Shown in pieces: positions 53,346 through 62,368 of a stretch of DNA of 64,000 bases. Source of the DNA: Allomuricauda sp. F6463D (GTDB lineage Bacteria > Bacteroidota > Bacteroidia > Flavobacteriales > Flavobacteriaceae); the NCBI RefSeq assembly GCF_023015965.1, contig NZ_JALKAN010000002.1, positions 124,001 to 188,000 on the forward strand, written 5' to 3'. The translations under genes were made by a program, and so were the position numbers. The notes beneath the pieces were generated by a model, which was given only the letters and a program-made list of their open reading frames with translations, did no database searches and was not told the origin of the DNA. Every line of letters begins with the position of its first letter. Position 1 is the first letter of the stretch.

Positions 53346-56345
53346 TTGTATTTAAACTGCCACACATATTACAGTTTACGGTTCGGAACCTTCTCGGAGG
53401 TGGAGCTATTACAATTGGCGCAACAAAACCATGTGTCCCAGTTAGTGCTCACGGACATCAACAACACCTCGGCCGGATTGAATTTTGTTCGAAAGGCAAC
53501 CGATTTTGGGGTAAAGCCTATTTTGGGTATTGATTTTAGGAATGGAGTCCAACCCTGCTTTATTGGGGTTGCCAGAAACAACGAAGGGTATCTGGAACTG
53601 AATGATTTTTTGTCCCAGCACCTTCATGATAAATCAAAGATTCCAAACCGCGCCCCAACTTTTAAAAATGCATTTGTCGTGTATCCTTTTGAACAAGTAC
53701 TGCTCAACGAACTGAGTCATTTTCAAGACCATGAGTATATCGGAATTTCCATTAAAGATCTGCGCAGGCTTCCGTTCTCGAAATTGGCAACGCTCAAAGA
53801 CAAGTTAGTGGTTCAGCAACCCGTAACATTCAGGAATAAACAAGATTTTAATGCCCACAGATTGCTCAGGGCGATTGATAATAACCTATTGCTCAGTAAA
53901 CTTTCAAAGGAAGAAGAGGCGGACGAGGAAGAAAAAATGTACCCTGTGCAAAATCTAGCCGCTGCGTTTTCAGAGTTTCCCCATATCCTTGAAAATACAG
54001 AAAAATTACTCAATACGTGCAGCATCCATTTTGATTTTTCCAAGGACAGAAAACCTCAAAATCTAAAAACTTATTTGGGCAGTGTGGAAGAAGATGAAAG
54101 ACTTTTGGAAAAATTATGCATCGAAGGCCTCCCCTATCGGTATGAAGAAGTGAACGACTCCATTAAAAATCGATTGAACAAGGAGTTGGAACTCATCAAA
54201 AAAATGGGCTTTGTCTCCTATTTTTTAATCAATTGGGACATCGTTTCCAAAGCAAGGCAAAGAGGCTTCTTTTATGTGGGGCGTGGCAGTGGTGCCAATA
54301 GCATTGTGGCCTATCTGCTCCGCATCACCGATGTAGACCCCATGGAGCTTGACCTCTATTTTGAGCGCTTCATCAACCTTTACCGAACCAATCCACCCGA
54401 TTTTGATATCGATTTTTCGTGGAGGGATCGCCCCGCGATGACGAAATACATCTTTGAACGCTTTGATCATGTTGCTCTACTGGGAACCTACGTCACTTTT
54501 AAAGAACGTGGCGTTATCCGGGAATTGGGCAAAGTGTTTGGGCTCCCACCGCAAGACATTGACTTTTTATTGACGGGAAGATATACTTTGGAGCAACTTG
54601 ACCATGTTTCAAGATTGGTAATAAAATATGGAGGCCTGTTAAAAGGAAAACCCAACTATTTGAGTATTCACGCAGGGGGGATTTTGATCAGCGACAAACC
54701 CCTGCATTGGTTTTCGGCCACCCATCTGCCCCCAAAAGGATTCCCCACCACACAGTACGATATGGTCATCGCCGAAGATGTGGGGCTCTACAAATTTGAT
54801 ATTCTCGGACAGCGTGGATTAGGCAAAATCAAGGAGGCTTTGGAAATTGTTGCTTACAATCAATCTGAAAAATATGAGGGAATAGATATCCACGACATCA
54901 AAGGGTTTAAAAAAGACGCTGTAATCAACAACCTGATAAAAACCGCGCAATGCATGGGTTGTTTTTATGTGGAATCGCCCGCTATGCGGATGTTGTTGAA
55001 AAAATTACAGGTCGATACTTATTTGGGATTGGTGGCCGCCAGCTCCATTATCCGACCGGGCGTGGCCAAAAGTGGGATGATGCGGGAGTACATCCTACGC
55101 CATCGGAACAAGGGCAGAACCGAGGAAAAGGCCCACCCCGTAATGCTGGAAATTATGCCCGACACCTACGGGGTCATGGTCTACCAAGAAGATGTGATCA
55201 AGATGGCCCATCATTTTGCAGGATTAGATCTCGGTGAGGCCGATGTACTACGAAGGGGCATGAGCGGCAAGTTCCGTTCCCGGGAAGAATTCCAAAAAGT
55301 ACAGGATAAATTTATTTCCAATTGCAGAAAAAAGGGATACGCAGAATCCCTGATCTCGGAAATCTGGAATCAAGTTGCCAGTTTTGCGGGCTATGCTTTT
55401 GCCAAGGGACATTCCGCTTCGTATGCCGTGGAAAGTTATCAAAGTTTATTTTTGAGGGCTTACTATCCATTGGAATATATGGTAGCCGTTCTCAACAATG
55501 GAGGCGGATTTTACCGTTCGGAATTTTATATACACGATGCCCGTATGATGGGTGCCACCATCCATCCACCCTGTGCGAACAAAAGCATGGCAGCAAACCA
55601 TATTTATGGCACTCATATTTATTTAGGAATGATGTATCTCCGCGATTTGGAACATAGGGTCATGGAACGCATTGTAAAAGAGCGGATGCTTCACGGGAAT
55701 TTCACCTCTCTAGAAGATTTTCTGGACCGTGTGTTCATCCGCATGGAACAACTCTCCATTCTGATTCGTATCGATGCTTTTCGGTTTACAGGAATCAACA
55801 AGCACGAACTCCTCTGGAAAGCCCATTTAATGTTGTCCAAAAATGACCGATCGGAACACCCAAAACTGTTTCCGCCAAGGCATCAAAAATTTCAAATGCC
55901 CCAACTGAACACCACCGATTTGGAAACTGCTTTTGAACAATTGGAACTTTTGGGATTCTGTCTTTGCAGTCCTTTTGAGCTTTTGGAAGAACCCCCTAAA
56001 AACACCAACGGACAAAAGGACCTACAGCAGTACCTCAACAAACACATAGATATTTACGGATATTTGGTCACCGTGAAAAACACCTCTACGCACCACGGCA
56101 AACGCATGTATTTTGCTACTTTAATGGATCAACATGGTGAAGTGTTCGATACGGTGCTCTTCCCTCCGATGGCGGCCAAATATCCCTTTCGTGGCAAGGG
56201 CATTTACCGGTTTTATGGCAAAGTAGTAGAAGAATTTGGCTTTTTGAGCATTGAGGTCATCAAGATGAAAAAGGAAAACTATATCCAAGACCCGCGGTAT
56301 GCGGATATGAGGACAAGCAAAAAGCTATTGGGTTCGAACAAGTGA
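53346..56345 (+). CDS. Short DnaE-type (error-prone) DNA polymerase III alpha subunit
   Basis: 999 residues with a TTG start. A PHP domain (1-190) begins NCHTYYSLRFGT: the usual first His of the H-x-H metal pair is Asn4, so proofreading activity is probably lost. The C-family catalytic acids are PDFDIDF near 352-356 and YKFDILG near 485. An OB domain lies near 900 (DIYGYLVTVKNTSTHHGKRMYF). It ends without the tau-binding C-terminus of the replicative DnaE, as in DnaE2-type polymerases. A separate gene for the replicative enzyme begins at 63.8 kb. Its place after dinB supports a translesion role. Confidence 0.88.
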   Translation: MYLNCHTYYSLRFGTFSEVELLQLAQQNHVSQLVLTDINNTSAGLNFVRKATDFGVKPILGIDFRNGVQPCFIGVARNNEGYLELNDFLSQHLHDKSKIPNRAPTFKNAFVVYPFEQVLLNELSHFQDHEYIGISIKDLRRLPFSKLATLKDKLVVQQPVTFRNKQDFNAHRLLRAIDNNLLLSKLSKEEEADEEEKMYPVQNLAAAFSEFPHILENTEKLLNTCSIHFDFSKDRKPQNLKTYLGSVEEDERLLEKLCIEGLPYRYEEVNDSIKNRLNKELELIKKMGFVSYFLINWDIVSKARQRGFFYVGRGSGANSIVAYLLRITDVDPMELDLYFERFINLYRTNPPDFDIDFSWRDRPAMTKYIFERFDHVALLGTYVTFKERGVIRELGKVFGLPPQDIDFLLTGRYTLEQLDHVSRLVIKYGGLLKGKPNYLSIHAGGILISDKPLHWFSATHLPPKGFPTTQYDMVIAEDVGLYKFDILGQRGLGKIKEALEIVAYNQSEKYEGIDIHDIKGFKKDAVINNLIKTAQCMGCFYVESPAMRMLLKKLQVDTYLGLVAASSIIRPGVAKSGMMREYILRHRNKGRTEEKAHPVMLEIMPDTYGVMVYQEDVIKMAHHFAGLDLGEADVLRRGMSGKFRSREEFQKVQDKFISNCRKKGYAESLISEIWNQVASFAGYAFAKGHSASYAVESYQSLFLRAYYPLEYMVAVLNNGGGFYRSEFYIHDARMMGATIHPPCANKSMAANHIYGTHIYLGMMYLRDLEHRVMERIVKERMLHGNFTSLEDFLDRVFIRMEQLSILIRIDAFRFTGINKHELLWKAHLMLSKNDRSEHPKLFPPRHQKFQMPQLNTTDLETAFEQLELLGFCLCSPFELLEEPPKNTNGQKDLQQYLNKHIDIYGYLVTVKNTSTHHGKRMYFATLMDQHGEVFDTVLFPPMAAKYPFRGKGIYRFYGKVVEEFGFLSIEVIKMKKENYIQDPRYADMRTSKKLLGSNK

Positions 56346-56384
56346 TCGGAATACCGTAACTTAGGGAAGCAATAGAACCATCAC

Positions 56385-56753
56385 ATGAAAATTAGAATCA
56401 AGGGGAATTCTGTACGTTTTAGGTTGACCCAAAGCGAAGTAAAACAGTTGTCCGAAACAGGTTCAATAACAGAGAACACTGTATTTGGAACCAATGTTCT
56501 TCAGTATAAAGTAAAATTGATGCCCTCGATACAAAACCTACGGGCATCGTATTCCAACAATCAAATTGTAATGATGGTTCCGGAACAGGACGGAAAAAAT
56601 TGGTTCCACAATGAGACTGTTGGTTTTGAAAATGGGATGGAGCTTCCCGAAGGGAAAGAGTTGCATCTATTATTGGAAAAAGACTTTACCTGCCTTGAAG
56701 ACAGGAATGAAGACCAATCGGACAATTATCCCAATCCAAAACTGCAACATTAA
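56385..56753 (+). CDS. DUF7009-like small protein
   Basis: 122 residues, no signal or membrane segment. MKIRIKGNSVRFRLTQSEV at the start and ASYSNNQIVMMVPEQDGKNW in the middle are typical of a small beta-rich family (I believe DUF7009). The last 20 residues are Asp/Asn-rich. The stop is 2 nt before the FdhF/YdeP-type gene, so the pair is co-translated and the small protein probably serves that enzyme. The function is not known. Confidence 0.7.
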   Translation: MKIRIKGNSVRFRLTQSEVKQLSETGSITENTVFGTNVLQYKVKLMPSIQNLRASYSNNQIVMMVPEQDGKNWFHNETVGFENGMELPEGKELHLLLEKDFTCLEDRNEDQSDNYPNPKLQH

Positions 56754-56755
56754 CC

Positions 56756-59056
56756 ATGATGGACAAAGCTACAAAACGGAATATCTCTCTGACCGGAGAC
56801 ATCAAATTCACAGGCCTCCGGCTAAAGGATCCCATGCAAACCTCCGCAGGCCTTTTGGGAGTAAAGGAAACATTACGGCACAGTTTTAAGGAAATGGGCG
56901 TAGTCCGTTCTATGCGCGCCCTTTTGGAAATGAACCAAGAAGATGGTTTTCGCTGTCCCAGTTGTGCCTGGCCCGTACCTGAACATCCATCCAAAATTGC
57001 AGAGTATTGCGAAAACGGGGCAAAGGCCTTGGCCGATGAAGCTACCCGAGAGCATATCGGAGGAATTTTTTTTCAGGAACATTCCGTGGAGGAACTTTCT
57101 CGATTGAGCGATTTTGAACTCAACAAATTGGGTCGAATAGTGGAACCCATGGTACTGAAACCAAACAGTATACACTATGAACCTATCTCTTGGCAAGACG
57201 CTTTTGAACTGATTTCAGAGGAATTGCACCGTTTGGACAACCCGAACAAAGCCATATTTTACACCTCGGGAAGGTCCAGCAATGAAGCTGCTTACCTCTA
57301 CGGTATGTTTGCCCGTGCTTTTGGCACCAACAATATGCCCGATTGCTCCAATATGTGCCATGAATCATCCGGGGTGGCGCTTACCGAAACTTTGGGTATT
57401 GGCAAAGGTTCGGTAAAGCTTGATGATCTGTACGGCGCGGAAGTTATTTTGGTTGTGGGACAGAACCCGGGAACCAATCATCCTCGAATGTTATCCGCGC
57501 TAGAAAAATGTAAAAAGAACGGAGGAAAGGTCATCAGCATCAATCCATTGGCTGAAACAGGATTGGCCAACTTTAAAAATCCACAAAGTGTTTCTGACAT
57601 GTTGGGGAACGGACAACCGATTGCGGATATCCATTTACCCGTAAAAATCAATGAGGACATTGCTCTAGCCAAGCTTCTTTTGAAAAAATTGATCGCCCTT
57701 GATACCAAAAACGACAATGTACTGGACCATGAATTTATTGTGGAATATGTAGATGGTTACGATGACCTCTTAAAAGACCTGGACCGATACGATATGGAAC
57801 ATCTTCAGCAGCGAACAGGGGTGTATATGCGAAAAATTGACAAAGTTGCGGAATTGTTGGCCGAAAACTCCAAGATTGTCATCTGCTGGGCCATGGGCAT
57901 TACCCAGCACAAAAATGCAGTGGATTGCATTAAGGAATATGTGAACATTTTATTGCTAAAGGGCGCCGTAGGGAAACCATTTGCTGGTACCTGTCCCGTT
58001 CGTGGCCATAGCAATGTGCAAGGAGATCGTTCGGTGGGCATTATGCACTACGTGAGCAGAACCTTAAATCACAATATCAGAGAGCACCTTAATTTTGACC
58101 CACCTACAGAAAAAGGATATGACACTGTAGAGGCCATCCATGCCATGCACGAGAAAAAGGCCAAAGTTTTTGTCTGCCTGGGAGGTAATTTTGTGATGGC
58201 GGCTTCAGACACAAAATATACGGCAGAAGCAATCCAGAATTGTGATTTAACGGTCCAAATAAGTACCAAACTGAACAGAAGTCACTTGGTTACCGGAAAA
58301 ACCGCATTATTGCTCCCCACCTTCGGTCGTTCCGAAAAAGATGAGAAGAACGGAGACCTACAGTTTTTGACCATAGAAAGCAGTACCGGTAAAGTGCGGC
58401 AGAGCAAAGGTTTGTTGAAGCCAGCATCGGAGCATATAAAAAGCGAACCAGAAATCATTGCGCTCCTTGCCCATACATATTTTAGAGGCAATCATTCCAT
58501 GAATTGGCACGCATTGGGACAAGACTATAATCTTATCCGAAAACTTATAGATAAGACCGTAAGGGGGTTTGAAAAAACGAGTGAACAATCCAAAGGGTTT
58601 GGGTATTATCTACCAAATAATGTGCGAGATCGAGATTTTCGGATGCTTCCGAATGGAAGGGCCCAATTATCTATCACCTCTTTGCCAGACCATGGGCTAA
58701 AGCCAGATGAATTGCTCCTAATGACGATTCGCTCCCACGACCAGTTCAATACCACAATTTATGGATTGAACGATCGTTACCGGGGTATCCACAATGAGCG
58801 TCGTGTGGTTTTTATGAACGTGGAAGATATGGCCAAAAGGAATTTGACCAAATTGGATGTGGTACATCTGCACAGTACTTATGATGGAATCCAGCGAACT
58901 GCTGAAAAATTTATCGTTGTACCCTATGAAATCCCGAAAGGAAACATGGCCGCTTATTTTCCAGAAACCAATGTATTGGTTCCCTACAATCATTTTGCAG
59001 ATAAGAGCCAGACTCCTATCAGTAAATCAATCAAAGTAACTGTAGAAAACGTTTAA
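56756..59056 (+). CDS. FdhF/YdeP-family molybdopterin oxidoreductase
   Basis: 766 residues from ATG 56756. Motifs: FRCPSCAWPVPEH (Cys-x2-Cys near residue 65), a region that could bind an Fe-S cluster; YTSGRSSNEAAYLYGMFARAFG for the pterin-binding domain; VGQNPGTNHPRM; and a C-terminal molybdopterin dinucleotide-binding domain (LMTIRSHDQFNTTIYGLNDRY). The YdeP branch is related to formate dehydrogenase but lacks the selenocysteine/cysteine of true formate dehydrogenases; its substrate is unknown. No fdhD lies in the window. Its partner is the DUF7009-like gene. Confidence 0.85.
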   Translation: MMDKATKRNISLTGDIKFTGLRLKDPMQTSAGLLGVKETLRHSFKEMGVVRSMRALLEMNQEDGFRCPSCAWPVPEHPSKIAEYCENGAKALADEATREHIGGIFFQEHSVEELSRLSDFELNKLGRIVEPMVLKPNSIHYEPISWQDAFELISEELHRLDNPNKAIFYTSGRSSNEAAYLYGMFARAFGTNNMPDCSNMCHESSGVALTETLGIGKGSVKLDDLYGAEVILVVGQNPGTNHPRMLSALEKCKKNGGKVISINPLAETGLANFKNPQSVSDMLGNGQPIADIHLPVKINEDIALAKLLLKKLIALDTKNDNVLDHEFIVEYVDGYDDLLKDLDRYDMEHLQQRTGVYMRKIDKVAELLAENSKIVICWAMGITQHKNAVDCIKEYVNILLLKGAVGKPFAGTCPVRGHSNVQGDRSVGIMHYVSRTLNHNIREHLNFDPPTEKGYDTVEAIHAMHEKKAKVFVCLGGNFVMAASDTKYTAEAIQNCDLTVQISTKLNRSHLVTGKTALLLPTFGRSEKDEKNGDLQFLTIESSTGKVRQSKGLLKPASEHIKSEPEIIALLAHTYFRGNHSMNWHALGQDYNLIRKLIDKTVRGFEKTSEQSKGFGYYLPNNVRDRDFRMLPNGRAQLSITSLPDHGLKPDELLLMTIRSHDQFNTTIYGLNDRYRGIHNERRVVFMNVEDMAKRNLTKLDVVHLHSTYDGIQRTAEKFIVVPYEIPKGNMAAYFPETNVLVPYNHFADKSQTPISKSIKVTVENV

Positions 59057-59065
59057 TGATTTTGA

Positions 59066-60244
59066 TTATTTAAAAGCTGGGATTCCTGTGATGTCCGCAC
59101 CCGTAATCAACAAATGGATATCGTGGGTACCTTCATAAGTGATGACACTTTCAAGATTCATCATGTGGCGCATAATGCTGTATTCGCCGGTAATCCCCAT
59201 TCCACCCAACATTTGTCTTGCTTCGCGGGCTATTTTTATGGCCATTTCCACATTGTTTCGCTTGGCCATGGAAATTTGTGCGGTGGTTGCCCTTCCTTCA
59301 TTCTTTAATTGTCCCAAACGAAAAGCAAGCAATTGTGCCTTGGTGATTTCGGTGATCATTTCGGCCAATTTCTTTTGCTGAAGCTGATATGCGGCAATGG
59401 GCTTACCGAACTGGATACGCTCCTTGGCATATCTGAGGGCGGTATCGTAACAATCCATAGCGGCACCAATGGCTCCCCATGCTATTCCGTAACGTGCCGA
59501 ATCCAAACAGCCTAATGGTGCTCCCAAACCACTTTTACCTGGTAGCAGGTTTTCTTTGGGCACCTTTACATTATCAAAAATAAGTTCCCCTGTGGCAGAG
59601 GCACGCAACGACCATTTGTTGTGCGTTTCTGGCGTGGAGAATCCTTCCATACCACGTTCCACGATTAAGCCATATATTCTTCCTTCCTCGTTTTTGGCCC
59701 AAACCACGGCAATGTCCGCAAAAGGTGAATTGGATATCCAAAGTTTGGCACCGTTCAGCACATAATGATCCCCGGCATCCTTAAACTTTGCCTCCATACC
59801 ACTAGGGTTAGATCCATGGTTCGGTTCGGTAAGACCAAAACAGCCCATCCACTCGCCCGTTGCCAATTTCGGTAAATATTTTTTTCGCTGTTCCTCAGAG
59901 CCATAAGCAAATATGGGATACATTACCAAAGAAGATTGTACGGAAGCCGTGGAACGCACACCACTATCACCACGCTCAATCTCTTGCATGATCAATCCAT
60001 AACTAATCTGGTCCAAACCGGCCCCACCGTATTCCTCAGGAATATATGGACCAAAAGCACCAATTTCAGCCAATCCACCAATAATCTGTTTGGGGAATTC
60101 TGCCTTTTGGGCATACTCCTCAATAATTGGTGAAATATCCCGCTTTACCCATTGACGGGCCGCATCACGAACTAGCTTGTGCTCTTCGGAAAGTAAATCG
60201 TCTAAGTTATAGTAATCTGGGGCTTCAAATAAATCGGGCTTCAT
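59066..60244 (-). CDS. Glutaryl-CoA dehydrogenase-like acyl-CoA dehydrogenase
   Basis: 392 residues, standard acyl-CoA dehydrogenase length. The catalytic glutamate is E371 in TYEGTHDIHLL, at the place used by glutaryl-CoA dehydrogenases and short-chain enzymes. FAD and substrate contacts: FGLTEPNHGSNP (about 135-146) and WISNSPFADIAVV. It oxidises an acyl-CoA to the enoyl-CoA with FAD; a glutaryl-CoA role (lysine or tryptophan breakdown) is the best match, as GSNPSGMEAKF is typical. It is on the minus strand, 44 bp after trmN6. Confidence 0.85.
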   Translation of the reverse strand: MKPDLFEAPDYYNLDDLLSEEHKLVRDAARQWVKRDISPIIEEYAQKAEFPKQIIGGLAEIGAFGPYIPEEYGGAGLDQISYGLIMQEIERGDSGVRSTASVQSSLVMYPIFAYGSEEQRKKYLPKLATGEWMGCFGLTEPNHGSNPSGMEAKFKDAGDHYVLNGAKLWISNSPFADIAVVWAKNEEGRIYGLIVERGMEGFSTPETHNKWSLRASATGELIFDNVKVPKENLLPGKSGLGAPLGCLDSARYGIAWGAIGAAMDCYDTALRYAKERIQFGKPIAAYQLQQKKLAEMITEITKAQLLAFRLGQLKNEGRATTAQISMAKRNNVEMAIKIAREARQMLGGMGITGEYSIMRHMMNLESVITYEGTHDIHLLITGADITGIPAFK

Positions 60245-60288
60245 TCAGAATAAATTTTAGGTAAATATAACATTTCATCTGCGTATTG

Positions 60289-60999
60289 TTACATTTTTAA
60301 ATAAAATGCTTTGGTCAACTCAATATATTCTTTGGTGTACTGATGTCTTCCCTCCTCTATAACCAACGTATCGGTTTTTGGTTCACATAGATGGAAAGTA
60401 AACTCCATCAAACTTCTTTTAAAATCGGTTTGGGGGTTACCCTTTACTCTAGTAATTCGATTAGGAAACAATCCAGAGTCTTTGGCAAGGTCGATAAAAT
60501 TTGCTTCCTCGTTAAAGGGAATAATCACAGTAAAAATTCCGTTTTTAATCAAAAACTTCGAAACGCCTTCGACCAATTCCCCAAAGGGCAACGAACTGCT
60601 TTGTCGGGCCTTGTCCCTAGATTGGTCACCACTTGGGACATCTTCAGCGTAGAACGGAGGATTGGAAACGATCAAATCATATTTTTCATCCATCTCATCC
60701 ACAAACTCATCAAACCCTGCATGGTAACAAAACAGTCTATCCGCCCAAGGTGAAGCTTCAAAATTAGCTACACATTGCTCGTAGGCACCGTCATCCAACT
60801 CTATTGCATCTATAATTTCTGCGGTGGATCGTTGTGCCAATTGCAAAGAAATCAGGCCTGTTCCGGCTCCTATATCCAAAATCGATGCTGGATTTGTATC
60901 CAATGGTGTCCATGCACCGAGCAAGACCCCATCAGTTCCCACTTTCATGGCGCATTGGTCTTGGTCTATCGTAAATTCTTTGAATTTAAAGGGTTTCAT
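60289..60999 (-). CDS. trmN6: tRNA1(Val) A37 N6-methyltransferase
   Basis: 236 residues. SAM-binding motif I is LDIGAGTGLISLQLA (about 41-55). The N6-adenine motif NPPF is at 113-116 (VSNPPFYAED). FKEFTIDQDQCAMKVGTDGVLLGAW at the start is diagnostic for the TrmN6/YfiC family. It methylates A37 of tRNA-Val(cmo5UAC) in E. coli. Confidence 0.88.
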   Translation of the reverse strand: MKPFKFKEFTIDQDQCAMKVGTDGVLLGAWTPLDTNPASILDIGAGTGLISLQLAQRSTAEIIDAIELDDGAYEQCVANFEASPWADRLFCYHAGFDEFVDEMDEKYDLIVSNPPFYAEDVPSGDQSRDKARQSSSLPFGELVEGVSKFLIKNGIFTVIIPFNEEANFIDLAKDSGLFPNRITRVKGNPQTDFKRSLMEFTFHLCEPKTDTLVIEEGRHQYTKEYIELTKAFYLKM

Positions 61000-61059
61000 T
61001 ATATCAAATATAAAGCAATATCCTGTACAACATTTACAACTATCAACCCAAACCCATCA

Positions 61060-61089
61060 TCCGTTAATTGATATGCCCCATCCGTTAAT
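61060..61089 (+). promoter_or_regulatory. LytTR-type double direct repeat
   Basis: TCCGTTAAT occurs at 61060-61068 and again at 61081-61089, with a 12-bp spacer (21-bp period). Each 9-mer fits the LytTR-domain consensus [TA][AC][CA]GTTN[AG][TG]. The larger identical block is CATCCGTTAATT (61058-61069 and 61079-61090). It lies 105 bp upstream of the barrel-protein gene at 61195. Confidence 0.55.
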
Positions 61090-61194
61090 TCTATGGTCAA
61101 TTCTTCAGTTGAAAATGGTTATTTCGCAATCAATTTTCGGGGTAATCCCGGATAAAATCATTTCCAAATTAATTAAACTTTAGAATTTTAAATT

Positions 61195-61761
61195 ATGAAA
61201 AAAATCTTATTTGTATTCCTACTTATGCTGGCCGTGACACAGGTATCCCAAGCACAAGAAGAAGGTAAATTCCGTTTTGGATTAGATTTAGGCTACACTA
61301 TGCCTAGCGGTGGTGGTGGTGTTTTAATCGCTATAGAGCCTAAGTACAATATTGCGGACAATATGAACATTGGTCTTCGTTTGGAATCTGCTGCCATGGC
61401 CAAAAATGTAGGAGAAACTGAGGCTGACTTAACCGCAAGCATGTCCTATATCGGTACATTTGATTATTATTTTAATTCAGGCTCCTCTTCTTTTGCTCCA
61501 TTTCTTGGAGGTGGTGTTGGGTACAGCACTCTTGGCAACTTAAGCACAAGTGTCGACACTGAATTAGTAGATGCAGAATTTGAAGTAGATGGAAAGTTTG
61601 GAGGTCTTATTAGAACAGGTTTTGAAGCAGGTAAATTTAGATTGGCTGCTACTTACAACCTTATTGGCAAGACCGAATTGTTCGAAGGAGCAGAGATTAA
61701 AAACTCATATTTCAGTATATCCCTTGGATTCTACTTTGGTGGAGGCAAGTGGAAAAAATAA
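61195..61761 (+). CDS. Outer-membrane beta-barrel protein
   Basis: 188 residues. A signal peptide is cleaved after VSQA (about residue 20). The mature part is a small barrel of about eight to ten strands: FRFGLDLGYTMPSGGGG, MNIGLRLESA, SYIGTFDYYF, FAPFLGGGVGYS, GKFGGLIRTGFEAGKFRLAATYN, ending SYFSISLGFYFGGGKWKK. It resembles OmpW/OmpX-like or Bacteroidota 'outer-membrane beta-barrel' families. No specific ligand can be named. The LytTR-type repeats upstream suggest regulation by a LytTR response regulator. It is followed by a terminator. Confidence 0.85.
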   Translation: MKKILFVFLLMLAVTQVSQAQEEGKFRFGLDLGYTMPSGGGGVLIAIEPKYNIADNMNIGLRLESAAMAKNVGETEADLTASMSYIGTFDYYFNSGSSSFAPFLGGGVGYSTLGNLSTSVDTELVDAEFEVDGKFGGLIRTGFEAGKFRLAATYNLIGKTELFEGAEIKNSYFSISLGFYFGGGKWKK

Positions 61762-61788
61762 AATTTCGTCTAGTTTTATTAAGGGAAG

Positions 61789-61814
61789 AGGGGGGCAATT
61801 TCGCCTCCTTTTTC
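61789..61814 (+). terminator. Terminator of the barrel-protein gene
   Basis: AGGGGGGC (61789-61796) pairs with GCCTCCTT (61803-61810), including two G-T pairs, across a 6-nt loop, followed by a T-rich run. Confidence 0.55.
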
Positions 61815-61829
61815 TATTTAGGATACTTT

Positions 61830-62357
61830 TCAATTTAGATATAAATCTACCAGCCCTTCTGGTGTTTTTACATGTATTGTTTTATTCTCCCTATCCACCT
61901 TGGTAATGATCGCATCACTAATGGGTATCAACAATTCTTTGTCACCCTTTTTCACTTCGAACAAATCTTGTGATGTACTGTCGTTTACCGATTCAACAAC
62001 ACCTATATCTCCATACACCTCGTCCATCAAAGTAAAGCCTATTACTTCATGGAAATAAAATTTATTGCCTGTTAATGGAGGCAACATGGTAAGTGGCAAG
62101 TATAGTTCTGAACCAATAAGCTTATCTGCTGTAGGTTCATCCTTCACTTCTTCAAAATCGATTCTAAGCAGGTTGGATTTGTGCAAGCGACATCTATCAA
62201 TAAAAAATGGAATCAGATTGTTTCCTAGTGAAACAAGCACTGATTCCATTTTTTCGTAGCGTTCGGGTTCATCGGTATCCAATTTAACCAACACCTCCCC
62301 CTTAAAACTATATTTTGAAACGACTTTGCCCAGATAGAAACATTCTTCTTTGCGCAT
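61830..62357 (-). CDS. rimM: Ribosome maturation factor RimM
   Basis: 175 residues. FYLGKVVSKYSFKGEVLVKLDTDEPERY is the usual start of RimM, the RimM N-domain (to about 85), and a PRC-barrel (about 95-170, YFHEVIGFTLMDE). RimM binds S19 and helps mature the 3' part of 16S rRNA. It is 11 nt after rpsP. In many bacteria trmD follows; here the next gene on this strand is trmN6 after the plus-strand barrel gene. Confidence 0.95.
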   Translation of the reverse strand: MRKEECFYLGKVVSKYSFKGEVLVKLDTDEPERYEKMESVLVSLGNNLIPFFIDRCRLHKSNLLRIDFEEVKDEPTADKLIGSELYLPLTMLPPLTGNKFYFHEVIGFTLMDEVYGDIGVVESVNDSTSQDLFEVKKGDKELLIPISDAIITKVDRENKTIHVKTPEGLVDLYLN

Positions 62358-62368
62358 CGTCTTAATTT

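Noticed and set aside
54950..55237. Plus-strand frame of 95 codons inside the DnaE-type gene
   Set aside because: It is the other reading frame of a conserved polymerase gene.
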